64,000 nt of DNA from positions 38,186 through 102,185 of the forward strand of contig JAFIGS010000033.1 in NCBI GenBank assembly GCA_017849615.1, in the 5' to 3' direction. Source of the DNA: Pseudolabrys sp. (GTDB lineage: Bacteria; Pseudomonadota; Alphaproteobacteria; Rhizobiales; Xanthobacteraceae). This document shows positions 54,162 through 63,518 of the stretch, one piece after another (position 1 is the first letter of the stretch; every line of letters starts with the position of its first letter). Position numbers and translations under genes: made by a program. The notes under the pieces were generated by a model. It saw only the letters and a list, made by a program, of their open reading frames with translations. It did not search any database and was not told the DNA's origin.

Positions 54162-54563
54162 TCAGCGCGGCGGGATCACCGCCGTCGCCTCGATCTCGAC
54201 CTTGGCGCGATCCTCGATCAGCGCCATCACCACGAATGCGGACATCGCCGGAAAATTCTTCCCGATGACGCGGCGATAGGCCTCGCCAAGCTCCTTCGGC
54301 CGCGACAAATATTCGCGCTTGTCGGTCAGGTACCAGGTGAGGCGCACGAGATGCTCGGGCCCGCCGCCCGCTTCCTTCAGCACCGCGACGATGTTCTTCA
54401 GCGCCTGCTCCACCTGCGCGATGAAGTCGTCGCTGACGAGCTCGCACTTTTCGTTCCAGCCGATCTGTCCGGCGATGAAGACCTGCCGGCCTTCAGCCGC
54501 CACGCCATTGGCATAGCCCTTCGCCGGCGCCCAGCCCTGCGGTTGAAGAATGTCGATGCTCAT
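54162..54563 (-). CDS. RidA-family (YjgF/UK114) enamine/imine deaminase
   Basis: 133 residues from the ATG 54561-54563, overlapping the stop of the CoA-ligase gene by 4 bp (ATGA). It has the family pattern [33 protein letters not shown] and [25 protein letters not shown]. RidA proteins hydrolyse reactive enamines or imines to ketones and ammonia. At the end of a 2-aminobenzoyl-CoA operon this makes chemical sense: the dearomatised product is an enamine, and this protein may release its nitrogen. That specific role is inference. Confidence 0.92.
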   Translation of the reverse strand: MSIDILQPQGWAPAKGYANGVAAEGRQVFIAGQIGWNEKCELVSDDFIAQVEQALKNIVAVLKEAGGGPEHLVRLTWYLTDKREYLSRPKELGEAYRRVIGKNFPAMSAFVVMALIEDRAKVEIEATAVIPPR

Positions 54564-56197
54564 GCCTGCTCTCGCAATCTGAAACGTTGGATCTTGCCGG
54601 TCTGCGTCTTCGGCAAGGCCTCGACGAAATTGACCGCACGTGGATACTTGAAAGGCGCGATGGTCGCCTTGACGTGGTCCTGCAACTTCTTGCGGCACAC
54701 CTCGTCGGCCTCGACATTCGCCTTGAGCACGACATAGGCGGCGACGATCTCGCCGCGCTCCTCGTCGCGTTTGCCGATCACGGCGCACTCGGCGACATCC
54801 GGGTGCGACAGCAGCGCCGCCTCGACCTCCGGCCCGGCGATGTTGTAGCCGGCGGAGACGATCATGTCGTCGGCGCGGGCGACGAAATGGAAGTAGCCAT
54901 CCTCGTCCTGCACGAAAGTGTCGCCGGTGATATTCCAGCCGTCGCGCACATAGCTGGTCTGGCGTTTGTCGGCAAGATAACGGCAGCCGGTCGGCCCTCG
55001 CACCGCCAGACGACCGATCTCGCCGCGCGGCACCTCATTCATCTGCTCGTCAACAACCCTGGCGACGTAGCCGGTCACAGGCTTTCCGGTCGCCCCCGGA
55101 CGCGCTTCGCCCGTGCGGTTGGTAATGAAGATATGGAGCATCTCGGTCGAGCCGATGCCGTCGAGGATCGGCTTGCCGGTCTTCGACGTCCACTGCTCGA
55201 ACACCGGGCCCGGCAAGGTCTCGCCCGCCGACACCGCAATGCGCAGCGACGACAAATCCGCGCCCTTGTCCATCGCCGCCATCATGGCGCGATAGGCGGT
55301 CGGCGCGGTGAAGCAGATCGTCGCCTTGTAGGTTTCGATGATCTGGATCATGTTCGGCGGCGTCGCGTTTTCCAGCAGCGTCGCGGCGGCGCCGAAGCGC
55401 AGCGGGAAGATGGCCAGACCGCCGAGGCCGAAAGTGAAGGCGAGCGGCGGAGAGCCGACGAACACATCCTCCGGCGTCACTTTCAGAACTTCGCGCGCAT
55501 AGCCATCCGCGATCGTCAGTATATCGCGATGGAAGTGCATGGTCGCCTTCGGCTCGCCGGTCGTGCCCGACGTGAAGCCGAGCAGCGCAACGTCGTCGCG
55601 GCCGGTTTTCACCGCGTCGAACTTGACTGGCTTGTCGAGTGCAATGCGATCGAGCTCGGCATCGTGGTTCTGGGTGCCGTCGAACGACACGACCTGCTTG
55701 AGGAATTTGCTGGTCTTGGCGCAGGCGATAAGTTCATCGGCAATACGGCTGTCGCACAAAGCGAGAGCGACTTCGGCCTTGTCGACGATCTTGGTGAGCT
55801 CGCCGGCGCGCAGCATCGGCATGGTGTTGACGACAACCGCGCCGGCCTTGGTCGCGGCGAGCCACGCGGCGACCAGCGCCGGATTGTTGCCGGAGCGGAT
55901 CAGCACGCGGTTGCCCGGCTTGACGCCGTAGTTCTCGACCAGCGCGTGGGCGAGCCGGTTCGACCAGTCGGTGAGTTCCTTGTAGGTGCGGCGGCGGCCA
56001 TTGCCGATCAGCGCGATATTGTCGCCGAGGCCGCGCTCGACCATCCGGTCGGTCAATTCGACGGCGGCGTTGAGATACTCCGGATATTGGAATTCCGGGC
56101 GATCGAGCAGGATCTCCGGCCACAGATCAAACGGCGGAAGATTGTCGCGCGCAAACGTGTCGACATGCGCCGTGGGGCCGAGTTTGATCTGGGGCAT
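54560..56197 (-). CDS. 2-aminobenzoate-CoA ligase-like acyl-CoA synthetase
   Basis: 545 residues, benzoate-CoA-ligase branch of the AMP-forming synthetases. The ATP loop is [17 protein letters not shown], then [19 protein letters not shown] and the C-terminal catalytic Lys in [10 protein letters not shown]. It activates an aromatic acid with ATP and CoA in the cytosol. The neighbouring two-domain monooxygenase/reductase makes 2-aminobenzoate (anthranilate) the best substrate guess; benzoate or salicylate cannot be excluded. It starts 2 bp after the acyl-CoA dehydrogenase stop. Confidence 0.9.
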   Translation of the reverse strand: MPQIKLGPTAHVDTFARDNLPPFDLWPEILLDRPEFQYPEYLNAAVELTDRMVERGLGDNIALIGNGRRRTYKELTDWSNRLAHALVENYGVKPGNRVLIRSGNNPALVAAWLAATKAGAVVVNTMPMLRAGELTKIVDKAEVALALCDSRIADELIACAKTSKFLKQVVSFDGTQNHDAELDRIALDKPVKFDAVKTGRDDVALLGFTSGTTGEPKATMHFHRDILTIADGYAREVLKVTPEDVFVGSPPLAFTFGLGGLAIFPLRFGAAATLLENATPPNMIQIIETYKATICFTAPTAYRAMMAAMDKGADLSSLRIAVSAGETLPGPVFEQWTSKTGKPILDGIGSTEMLHIFITNRTGEARPGATGKPVTGYVARVVDEQMNEVPRGEIGRLAVRGPTGCRYLADKRQTSYVRDGWNITGDTFVQDEDGYFHFVARADDMIVSAGYNIAGPEVEAALLSHPDVAECAVIGKRDEERGEIVAAYVVLKANVEADEVCRKKLQDHVKATIAPFKYPRAVNFVEALPKTQTGKIQRFRLREQA

Positions 56198-56199
56198 TC

Positions 56200-57357
56200 T
56201 TAGCGCTCCGCCATCGAGGTGGTTGCCCGGCTGATGATGATCTTTTGCACGTCCGACGCGCCTTCGTAGATGCGCAGCGCACGAATTTCGCGGTACAGCG
56301 TTTCGACCGGATGGCCGGAACGCACGCCGTCGCCGCCATGGATCTGCACGGCGGCGTCGATGACGCGCTGCGCGGATTCGGTGGCGTAAAGCTTGGCCAT
56401 GGCGGCTTCGCGCGACACGCGCGCGGCGCCCATATCCTTGGTCCAGGCGGCGCGATAGACCAGCAGCGCCGCGGCATCGATATCGAGCGCCATGTCGGCG
56501 ATATGGCCCTGCACCATCTGCAATTCGCCGAGCGGCGCGCCGAACAGGTGTCGCGCGCCGGCGCGGCTCACCGTTTCATCGAGCGCGCGGCGGGCAAATC
56601 CCAAAGCCGCGGCGCCGACCGTGGTGCGGAAAACGTCGAGCGTTGCCATGGCGATCTTGAAGCCGTCGCCCGGCTTGCCGATCAGAGCCGAGGCCGGCAC
56701 ACAACAGTTCTTGAAGCCGATGCGGGCCAAAGGATGCGGCGCGATGACTTCGAGTCGCTCCGTGATCGAGAGCCCCGGATTGGAGCCTTCGACGATGAAG
56801 GCTGACAGGCCCTTGGCGCCGGGCGCTTCGCCGGTGCGGGCGAAAACGACGTAAAGGTCGGCGATGCCGCCGTTGGAAATCCAGGTCTTCTCGCCGTCGA
56901 TGACCCATGTGTCACCGTCGCGCTTCGCGCTGGTCGTGATGTTGGCGACATCGGAGCCGGAAGCCGCTTCCGACAGCGCGAAGGCGGCGATCGCCTCGCC
57001 GGCGCGCGTTTTCGGCAGCCACGCGACGCGCTGCCCGGACGTGCCGAACAGCGAGATCGGCCCGGCGCCAAGGCCCTGCATGGCGAAGGCGAAATCGGCA
57101 AGGCCCGAATGCCGCGCCAGAGTTTCGCGCGACAGCGCCAGCGTGCGCACATCGAGCTTGTCGCTTTCGCTCGCCGGCGCGGTGTGCATCAGGAAGCCAC
57201 CCTGCCCGAGCGCTTTCACCAGCTTGCGGCAGGCAGCGTCGACGTCGTGATGATCGACCGACTGCAGGTTGGCCTGCGCCCAGGCGTCGATCTTCGCCGC
57301 GTAGTCGCGGTGCATGTCGGCGAAGAACGGCCAGGTGAGGAAGGATTTATCGGGCAT
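56200..57357 (-). CDS. Acyl-CoA dehydrogenase
   Basis: 385 residues with the FAD-binding middle domain ([39 protein letters not shown]) and the C-terminal helices containing [18 protein letters not shown], where the Glu of IYEG is the usual catalytic base. It introduces a double bond into an acyl-CoA using FAD and electron-transfer flavoprotein. In this operon it probably acts in the beta-oxidation of the ring-cleavage product of 2-aminobenzoyl-CoA. A palindromic repeat separates it from the hydratase gene upstream. Confidence 0.93.
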   Translation of the reverse strand: MPDKSFLTWPFFADMHRDYAAKIDAWAQANLQSVDHHDVDAACRKLVKALGQGGFLMHTAPASESDKLDVRTLALSRETLARHSGLADFAFAMQGLGAGPISLFGTSGQRVAWLPKTRAGEAIAAFALSEAASGSDVANITTSAKRDGDTWVIDGEKTWISNGGIADLYVVFARTGEAPGAKGLSAFIVEGSNPGLSITERLEVIAPHPLARIGFKNCCVPASALIGKPGDGFKIAMATLDVFRTTVGAAALGFARRALDETVSRAGARHLFGAPLGELQMVQGHIADMALDIDAAALLVYRAAWTKDMGAARVSREAAMAKLYATESAQRVIDAAVQIHGGDGVRSGHPVETLYREIRALRIYEGASDVQKIIISRATTSMAER

Positions 57358-57374
57358 CGAGCTGGTCCTCAGTC

Positions 57375-57476
57375 GTCATTCCGGGACGCACGCAAAGCGC
57401 GCGGACCCGGAATCCAGCCCTGCGGTTCGACGCTGGATTCCGGGTTCGCGGGCTAAAGCCCGCGCCCCGGAATGAC
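57375..57476. repeat. Palindromic extragenic repeat, family B, copy 3
   Basis: Starts GTCATTCCGGGACGC and ends CGCCCCGGAATGAC, with CCCGGAATCCAG and CTGGATTCCGGGTTCGC between. 102 bp, inside the 2-aminobenzoate operon between the hydratase and acyl-CoA dehydrogenase genes. Confidence 0.85.
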
Positions 57477-57504
57477 TGGGACTTTGTGAGACAGCGCATC
57501 GCCA

Positions 57505-58314
57505 TCAATCCCCCGCGAAGACCGGCTTGCCCTTGGCGACGAAGGCGTCGTAGGCGCGGCGGAAGTCGCGCGTCTGCATGCAGATTGCCTGGGCCTGCGC
57601 CTCGGCCTCGATCGCCATCGGCAGCGACATCGACCACTCCTGCGCCAGCATGGTCTTGGTCATCATGTGCGCGAAGGTCGGCCCGGCGGCGAGTTGCTGC
57701 GCCAGCTTGATCGCGTCGGCTTCGAGCTGTGCGGCATCGGTCAGTCTGTTGAAGAAACCCCAGCGCTCGCCTTCCTCCGCCGCCATCACGCGGCCGGTGT
57801 AGAGCAATTCGGCGGCGCGGCCCTGGCCGATGACGCGCGGCAGCATGGCGCAGGCGCCCATGTCGCAGCCGGCAAGACCGACGCGGGTGAACAGGAAGGC
57901 GGTCTTCGCCGCCGCCGTGCCGATGCGCATATCGGAGAACAGCGCGATCATGGCGCCGGCGCCGACGCAGACGCCGTCGACGGCTGAAATGATCGGCTGC
58001 GGCGCCTCATTCATCGCCTTGACCAGATCGCCGGTCATGCGCGTGAACTCCAGCAGCTGCTTCATGTCCTTGTCGAGCAGCGGGCCGATGATGTCGTGCA
58101 CATCGCCGCCCGAGCAGAAGTTTCCGCCGTTCGAGGCGATCACCACCGCCTTGATATCGTCGGCATAAGCGAGCTTGCGGAAGGTGTCGCGCATTTCGGC
58201 GTAGGATTCGAACGTGATCGGATTCTTGCGCTCCGGACGGTTGAGCGACATCACCGCAACCTTGCCCTCGACGCGCCAGTTGAAATGCTGCGGCTTGTAA
58301 TCGCTCATGCTCAT
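57505..58314 (-). CDS. Enoyl-CoA hydratase/isomerase family protein
   Basis: 269 residues from the ATG 58312-58314, which overlaps the MarR stop (ATGA); another ATG is two codons on. Crotonase-fold marks: [20 protein letters not shown], the oxyanion-hole pair [14 protein letters not shown] and [17 protein letters not shown], and [17 protein letters not shown] with the position of the second acid. It hydrates or otherwise transforms a cyclic or linear enoyl-CoA made in the 2-aminobenzoyl-CoA pathway. Confidence 0.92.
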   Translation of the reverse strand: MSMSDYKPQHFNWRVEGKVAVMSLNRPERKNPITFESYAEMRDTFRKLAYADDIKAVVIASNGGNFCSGGDVHDIIGPLLDKDMKQLLEFTRMTGDLVKAMNEAPQPIISAVDGVCVGAGAMIALFSDMRIGTAAAKTAFLFTRVGLAGCDMGACAMLPRVIGQGRAAELLYTGRVMAAEEGERWGFFNRLTDAAQLEADAIKLAQQLAAGPTFAHMMTKTMLAQEWSMSLPMAIEAEAQAQAICMQTRDFRRAYDAFVAKGKPVFAGD

Positions 58315-58790
58315 TGTTGTGCTCCTCCGTGACGGCCCGTCGAAAGGCCGCCGAAAATATCGATCAAGCTTTCCGTCTGCGCCGCGTCGAAGCTGGCGAG
58401 GAGTTCCTCGACCCATCCCTCATGCGCACGGGCGACGACGGCGAACTGCGCGGCGCCTTTGGGCGTCAGGCGCACGATGAAGGAGCGCCGGTCGTTGGCC
58501 GGCGCTTGCCGCAGAACCAGTTTCTCGGCGGCAAGCCGGTCGATGATGCCGGTGACGTTGCCGTTCGACACCATCAGCATGCGCGACAGCTCGGTCATGG
58601 TCATGCCGTCTTCCTTGCGCGCCAGCGCTGCCATGACGTCGAACTGCGGCAGCGTGATCGCGAACTCCTTGCGCAGCCGCTCGCGCAATTCCGATTCGAT
58701 GAGCCGCGTGGCGCGCAACAGGCGCAGCCACAGTCGCAGGCGTTGCTTGCTGAGCGGGCGCGCTGGCGCCTTCAGCCTCGCATTCGTCAT
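58311..58790 (-). CDS. MarR-family transcriptional regulator
   Basis: 159 residues from the ATG 58788-58790 (GGGAGG upstream; overlaps the SDR stop). The winged helix reads [20 protein letters not shown], then [20 protein letters not shown] and a wing with [14 protein letters not shown]. MarR proteins in aromatic-CoA operons usually repress until an aryl-CoA binds. It lies inside the operon it probably controls, so it would be autoregulated through the near-palindrome at 61926-61949. Confidence 0.93.
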   Translation of the reverse strand: MTNARLKAPARPLSKQRLRLWLRLLRATRLIESELRERLRKEFAITLPQFDVMAALARKEDGMTMTELSRMLMVSNGNVTGIIDRLAAEKLVLRQAPANDRRSFIVRLTPKGAAQFAVVARAHEGWVEELLASFDAAQTESLIDIFGGLSTGRHGGAQQ

Positions 58791-59563
58791 ACTGGACCTC
58801 CCGTGACCGCGATGGCCTGACCGTTGACCGAACCGGACGATGGCGCGCACAGATAAAGCACAGTTTGCGCCACTTCGTCCGGCGTGATGAGCCGGCCATG
58901 CGGATTGTCCTTCGCCAGCTCGGCGCGCGAGGCATCGGCATCGCGCCCGGTCTTCGACACGATGGTGCCGACCGCGCCGGCGAGCAGCGGTGTATCCGTG
59001 AAGCCGGGGCACACGGCATTGACCGTCGTGCCCCTGGCGGCCAGTTCGACGCTGAGCGCACGCATCAGGCCTACGACGCCGTGCTTGGCCGCGACGTAGG
59101 CCGCGACATAGGGGTAACCCTTGAGCCCGGCGGTCGAGGCGACGAAAACAATGCGGCCGCCCGGCACCCGAGTTACGTCGGCGAGCGCGGCCTGCACGGT
59201 GTTGAAGGCGCCGGTGAGATTGACGCCGATCATCTGCTGCCAGTGCGCGGCGTCGATCTTGTGCGCCGGCGCGCTCGCCGCCATGCCAGCATTGGCGATG
59301 ACGATGTCGATCGGCCCATGCGCGGCTTGCGCCGCTTTGGCCATCGCCGCGCATTCGGTACCGCTGGTGATGTCGGCCACGATCGCGACCGCCTTCGGCA
59401 ATTCCTTCGCCATCGCCTCGAGCGGCGCCGCCCGGCGGCCGACCAGCGACAAGGCCGTGCCCTCGGCGGCGAGCGCGCGCGCGATGGCGGCGCCGATGCC
59501 GGAGCCGCCACCCGTCACCAGCGCATGCTTGCCCGAAAGGAGCCTGCCGGCGAGCAAAGCCAT
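58787..59563 (-). CDS. SDR oxidoreductase (3-hydroxyacyl-CoA dehydrogenase-like)
   Basis: 258 residues from the ATG 59561-59563 (AGGGAAGG upstream), whose first base is the last of the previous stop codon. Cofactor loop TGGGSGIGAA, NAG, FVASTAG with the Ser, and YVAAK with Tyr and Lys are all canonical. PGFTDTPLLAGAV is typical of the hydroxyacyl-CoA or beta-ketoacyl branch. In this operon it probably oxidises a hydroxyacyl-CoA intermediate. Confidence 0.91.
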   Translation of the reverse strand: MALLAGRLLSGKHALVTGGGSGIGAAIARALAAEGTALSLVGRRAAPLEAMAKELPKAVAIVADITSGTECAAMAKAAQAAHGPIDIVIANAGMAASAPAHKIDAAHWQQMIGVNLTGAFNTVQAALADVTRVPGGRIVFVASTAGLKGYPYVAAYVAAKHGVVGLMRALSVELAARGTTVNAVCPGFTDTPLLAGAVGTIVSKTGRDADASRAELAKDNPHGRLITPDEVAQTVLYLCAPSSGSVNGQAIAVTGGPV

Positions 59564-61866
59564 CACACCTTCCCTGTCATCACGTCGGGACGCGACTTGA
59601 GACGATACATCTGGTCGCGGCCGGGCCAATAGGGCTTCGGCCAGCTGACGCCGCGCTCATTGGCGTCCGCCGCCGCGTGCAGCGTCCAATAGGGATCGGC
59701 CAGATGCGGGCGCGCAAGACACACGAGATCGGCGCGGCCGGCCATCAGGATCGAGTTGACATGGTCCGGCTCGTAGATGTTGCCGACCGCCAGGGTGGCG
59801 ACGCCGGCCTCGTTGCGGATGCGATCGGAGAACGGCGTCTGGAACATGCGGCCATAGACCGGCTTGCCCTCGCGCGAGGTCTGCCCGGCCGACACATCGA
59901 CCATGTCGACGCCCGCCTCGTGCAGGATGCGCGCGATCTCGACCGCGCCCTGCGGCGTGATGCCCTTGTCGCCGACCCAGTCGTTGGCGGAGATACGCAC
60001 CGAGATCGGCTTGTGGTCGGGCCACACCTTCCGCACCGCATGGAAGACCTCGAGCGGGAAGCGCAGCCGGTTTTCGAGGCTGCCGCCATATTCGTCGGTG
60101 CGCGTATTGGTGACCGGCGTGATGAAGGCCGACATCAGGTAGCCGTGGGCGTAATGCAGTTCGAGCCAGTCGAACCCGGCGCGATCGCCCATCTGCGCGG
60201 CGCGGACGAAATCGTCGCGGATCCGGTCCATGTCGGCGCGCGTGACCGCGCGCGGCGTCTGGTTCTGCGGCGTCCACGGCACGGCTGAGGCGGAGACGAT
60301 CGGCCAGTTGCCGGATTTGAGCGGCGCGTCGCTCTCTTCCCAGCCGAGCTGGGTCGAAGCCTTGGGTCCGGCATGGCCGAGCTGCAGCGCGATCTTGGCG
60401 TCCGATTCCACATGCACGAAATTGACGATGCGCTTCCAGGCCGCTTCATGCTCCGGCGCATACATGCCGGTGCAACCCGGCGTGATGCGGCCCTCCGGCG
60501 AGACGCAGGTCATCTCGGTGAAGACAAGCCCGGCGCCGCCTTTGGCGCGCTCGGCGTAATGCACCAGATGCCAGTCGGTCGGCGTGCCATCGACCGCGCG
60601 ATACTGCGCCATCGGCGACACCACGACGCGATTCTTGAGCTCCACGCCGCGCACCTTGAGCGGTACGAACATCGGCCGGTGCGCTTCTTTCGGCTCGGCG
60701 CCGGTCGCCTGCCGCTCGAACCACTTTTCGGCGCCGGCCAGCCATTGGCCGTCGCGGGCGCGCAGGTTCTCGTGGCTGATGCGCTGCGAGCGGGTGAGCA
60801 GCGAATAATTGAACTGCACCGGATCGAGATGCAGATAGCGCTCGACCTCCTCGAACCATTCGATCGAGTTGCGCGCCGCGCTTTGCAGCCGCAGCACTTC
60901 GGTGCGGCGCTCGTCCTCGTAGCGCGCGAAGGCTGCAGCCATGTCCGGCTCGCTGTCGATGTAGTTGGCGAGCGCGATGGCGCTTTCCATCGCGAGCTTG
61001 GAGCCGGAGCCGATCGAGAAATGCGCGGTCGCGGCGGCGTCGCCAAGCAGCACGACATTGCCGGTCGACCAGCGCTCGCACAAGACGCGGTTGAAGTTGA
61101 GCCAGGCCGAGCCGCGCAGATGGCGCGCGTTCGACATCAGCGCATTGCCGTTGAGATACTTGGCGAAGATCTTCTCGCAGGCGGCGATGGTCTCGTCGGT
61201 CGACATTTTGTCGAAGCCGGATTTCCGCCACGTCTCCTCCGAGCATTCGACGATGAACGTCGCGGTGTCGGCATTGAACTGGTAGGCGTGCACCCAGACC
61301 CAGCCGTGCTCGGTCTCTTCGAAAATGAAGGTGAAGGCGTCGTCGAACTTCTGGTGCGTGCCGAGCCAGATATATTTGCAGGCGCGCACGTCGATGTTCG
61401 GCTTGAACACGTCGGCATAGGCCTCGCGCACGCGGGAATTCACGCCGTCGGAGCCGACGATGAGGTCGTAATCCTTGTAGGCCTCGACCGGCTGCGCCTC
61501 GGTCTCGAAGCGGATATCGACGCCGAGTTCGCGGGCGCGATCCTGCAGGATGTTGAGCAGCCGCATGCGGCCGATGCCGGAGAAACCGTGGCCGCTCGAG
61601 CGCATCACCGCGCCGCGATAGTGCACGGCGATGTCGTCCCAGTAGACGAAGCTGTCGCGGATGGCCCGGGCGCTCTTGGCGTCGTTGACGTCGAGATTGT
61701 CGAGCGTATCCGCCGACAGCACCACGCCCCAGCCGAAGGTGTCGTCGGGCTTGTTGCGCTCGACCACCACGACTTCGTGCGCGGGGTTGCGCAATTTCAT
61801 CGAGATGGCGAGATAGAGACCGCCCGGGCCGCCGCCCAGAATGACGGTACGCATGGCCGCACGCAT
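59563..61866 (-). CDS. Two-domain 2-aminobenzoyl-CoA monooxygenase/reductase (salicylyl-CoA 5-hydroxylase/oxidoreductase type)
   Basis: 767 residues. The N-terminal half is a class A flavin monooxygenase: FAD loop [29 protein letters not shown] and [16 protein letters not shown]. The C-terminal half (from about residue 400) is an Old-Yellow-Enzyme-type flavin reductase: [45 protein letters not shown] and [17 protein letters not shown]. This fusion is known from the aerobic 2-aminobenzoate pathway of Azoarcus evansii, where it hydroxylates and reduces the ring of 2-aminobenzoyl-CoA. GGAG 8 bases before the ATG at 61866 favours that start; ATG 61854 is the alternative. First gene of the operon. 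Confidence 0.93.
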   Translation of the reverse strand: MRAAMRTVILGGGPGGLYLAISMKLRNPAHEVVVVERNKPDDTFGWGVVLSADTLDNLDVNDAKSARAIRDSFVYWDDIAVHYRGAVMRSSGHGFSGIGRMRLLNILQDRARELGVDIRFETEAQPVEAYKDYDLIVGSDGVNSRVREAYADVFKPNIDVRACKYIWLGTHQKFDDAFTFIFEETEHGWVWVHAYQFNADTATFIVECSEETWRKSGFDKMSTDETIAACEKIFAKYLNGNALMSNARHLRGSAWLNFNRVLCERWSTGNVVLLGDAAATAHFSIGSGSKLAMESAIALANYIDSEPDMAAAFARYEDERRTEVLRLQSAARNSIEWFEEVERYLHLDPVQFNYSLLTRSQRISHENLRARDGQWLAGAEKWFERQATGAEPKEAHRPMFVPLKVRGVELKNRVVVSPMAQYRAVDGTPTDWHLVHYAERAKGGAGLVFTEMTCVSPEGRITPGCTGMYAPEHEAAWKRIVNFVHVESDAKIALQLGHAGPKASTQLGWEESDAPLKSGNWPIVSASAVPWTPQNQTPRAVTRADMDRIRDDFVRAAQMGDRAGFDWLELHYAHGYLMSAFITPVTNTRTDEYGGSLENRLRFPLEVFHAVRKVWPDHKPISVRISANDWVGDKGITPQGAVEIARILHEAGVDMVDVSAGQTSREGKPVYGRMFQTPFSDRIRNEAGVATLAVGNIYEPDHVNSILMAGRADLVCLARPHLADPYWTLHAAADANERGVSWPKPYWPGRDQMYRLKSRPDVMTGKV

Positions 61867-61895
61867 CGGTCCGCTCCGTGGCTGGTTTCCGGCAG

Positions 61896-61913
61896 TCTGC
61901 GAAAGTCCGCAGA
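61896..61913. promoter_or_regulatory. Inverted repeat TCTGCG-N6-CGCAGA
   Basis: Perfect 6-bp arms, 30-47 bp upstream of the monooxygenase/reductase start, in its probable leader. It could be a second operator or a leader hairpin; there is no T-run after it. Confidence 0.35.
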
Positions 61914-61925
61914 TAGATGCAACCT

Positions 61926-61949
61926 AAATATTTTATATGTAAAGTATTT
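61926..61949. promoter_or_regulatory. Candidate MarR operator (24-bp near-palindrome)
   Basis: AAATATTTTATATGTAAAGTATTT matches its own reverse complement at 20 of 24 positions. It is a sharply AT-rich island in GC-rich DNA, 60-83 bp upstream of the operon and 141-164 bp upstream of the divergent flavin monooxygenase. Size and symmetry fit MarR-type operators. Confidence 0.6.
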
Positions 61950-62089
61950 CGGCGAGGGGTGGGTCGGGCTAGCCTGCCGCCGGGCCGCAAAACCCTCCGG
62001 TTCACCCTGTTGCGAAGTCCGGGTTGCCGGATAAGCCTCTGGGTGCAATGAATTAAAGCCGGAAGTACACGAACAGCAGAGTGTGCGTG

Positions 62090-63331
62090 ATGAAGGCGAT
62101 CATTATCGGCGGCGGCGTCGGCGGACTGACCACGGCCCTGATGTGCCAGGCCCGCGGCATCGACTGCGAGATTTACGAGCAGTCCGACACCATCCGCGAA
62201 CTCGGCGTCGGCATCAACACCCTGCCCCACGCGATCAAGGAACTGAAGGATCTCGGCCTGCTCGAGCGGCTCGATGCGGTGGCGATCCGCACGTATGAGC
62301 TGTTCTACGCCAACCGCTTCGGCCAGACGGTGTGGCACGAATTGCGCGGCACCGACGCCGGCTTCGAAGTGCCGCAATTCTCGATTCATCGCGGCCGCCT
62401 GCAGGGCGTGCTGTACCAGGCCGCCCGCGCCCGCCTCGGCGAAGGCAAGATTCACGTCGGCCACCGCCTCGGCCATTTCATGCAGGACGAGTCCGGCGTG
62501 TCGGCCTACTTCTTCGACCGCCAGGGCAGCCACATCCGGACCGCGCGCGGCGACGTGCTGATCGGCGCCGACGGCATCCACTCCTTCGTGCGCGCCAGGC
62601 TGTTCCCGCAGGAGAGCCCCGCGATCTGGAACGGCACGATTCTGTGGCGCGGCGCGGTGGACTGGCCGCAGTTCATGACCGGCCGCTCGATGATCATCGC
62701 CGGCGGCATGGAGGCGAAGTTCGTGCTGTACCCGATCGCCGAGGGCTCCGCGCCGGACCGCCGCCTCACCAACTGGGCGGTGATGGCCAAGGTCGCGCCG
62801 GGCGGCACCACGCCGCGCAAGGAGGACTGGTCGCGGCAAGGCCGCTGGGACGACCTGCGGCCCTATGTGCAGAAGTTCAATCTGCCCTTCCTCGACGTTT
62901 CGCATCTGATCGAGGCCAGCGGCGAGTTCTGGGAATACCCGCTGTGCGACCGCGAGCCGCTGCCGCGCTGGTCGCATGGCCGCGTCACCTTGCTCGGCGA
63001 TGCCGCCCACCCGATGTACCCGGTCGGCTCGAACGGCGCCTCGCAGGCGATCCTCGATGCGCGCTGCCTCGCCGACAAACTGGTCTCGGCGGACAACGCC
63101 ATGCATGCGCTGTGGCAGTACGATCAGGAACGCCTGCCGATGACGACGCAGATCGTGCTCATGAACCGCAAGGGCGGGCCGGAAGGCGTCATCGACGCCA
63201 TCGAAGCCCGCGCGCCGGACGGTTTCGGCAATATCGACGACGTCATGTCCTATGAGGACCGCAAGGCGATCGTGCGCGGCTACGCCTCGACCGCCGGTTT
63301 TGCGAAGACGCAGGTCAACAAGGCGGCCTGA
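62090..63331 (+). CDS. FAD-dependent monooxygenase (PF01494 type)
   Basis: 413 residues from the ATG at 62090; GTG at 62081 and 62087 are possible. Class A flavin hydroxylase marks: GGGVGGLTTALMCQARG, SIHRGRLQGVLY with the Arg, VLIGADGIHSFVRA (DG motif) and VTLLGDAAHPMYPVGSNGAS (GD motif). Such enzymes hydroxylate phenolic or heteroaromatic rings with NAD(P)H and O2. It is divergent from the 2-aminobenzoyl-CoA operon and shares its promoter region, so it may act on a related compound (salicylate-like or a feeder aromatic). Substrate unknown. Confidence 0.9.
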   Translation: MKAIIIGGGVGGLTTALMCQARGIDCEIYEQSDTIRELGVGINTLPHAIKELKDLGLLERLDAVAIRTYELFYANRFGQTVWHELRGTDAGFEVPQFSIHRGRLQGVLYQAARARLGEGKIHVGHRLGHFMQDESGVSAYFFDRQGSHIRTARGDVLIGADGIHSFVRARLFPQESPAIWNGTILWRGAVDWPQFMTGRSMIIAGGMEAKFVLYPIAEGSAPDRRLTNWAVMAKVAPGGTTPRKEDWSRQGRWDDLRPYVQKFNLPFLDVSHLIEASGEFWEYPLCDREPLPRWSHGRVTLLGDAAHPMYPVGSNGASQAILDARCLADKLVSADNAMHALWQYDQERLPMTTQIVLMNRKGGPEGVIDAIEARAPDGFGNIDDVMSYEDRKAIVRGYASTAGFAKTQVNKAA

Positions 63332-63518
63332 GGGCGCGTGGCGCGCGGTTGCGCGCGATCAGCTTCGGCGCGTCGCGGACGGCGCGCCGTGCGGTCACAT
63401 GCAGCGCCTCGCCGGCGAGCGCCGCCGCATGAACTTCGCGCACGCGGAACGCGCGATGCAACGCCACGAAGGCTGCGGCGAGCAGCACTATTTCAAACGC
63501 GAGAACCAGTTTCACCAC
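63315..63518 (-). CDS. Possible small membrane protein
   Basis: 67 residues starting with GTG-GTG, with GGGG just upstream. A single N-terminal hydrophobic helix (LVLAFEIVLLAAAFVALH) is followed by a basic, Ala-rich tail. The 3' end overlaps the monooxygenase gene by 17 bp. No family is recognised, and in DNA this GC-rich such a frame can occur by chance. Confidence 0.35.
   Translation of the reverse strand: MVKLVLAFEIVLLAAAFVALHRAFRVREVHAAALAGEALHVTARRAVRDAPKLIARNRAPRALRPPC

Noticed and set aside
60446-63106. 886-codon minus-strand frame across the monooxygenase/reductase and divergent monooxygenase
   Set aside because: It spans the promoter region and overlaps two well-supported genes in the wrong frames; Arg-rich with no family features.
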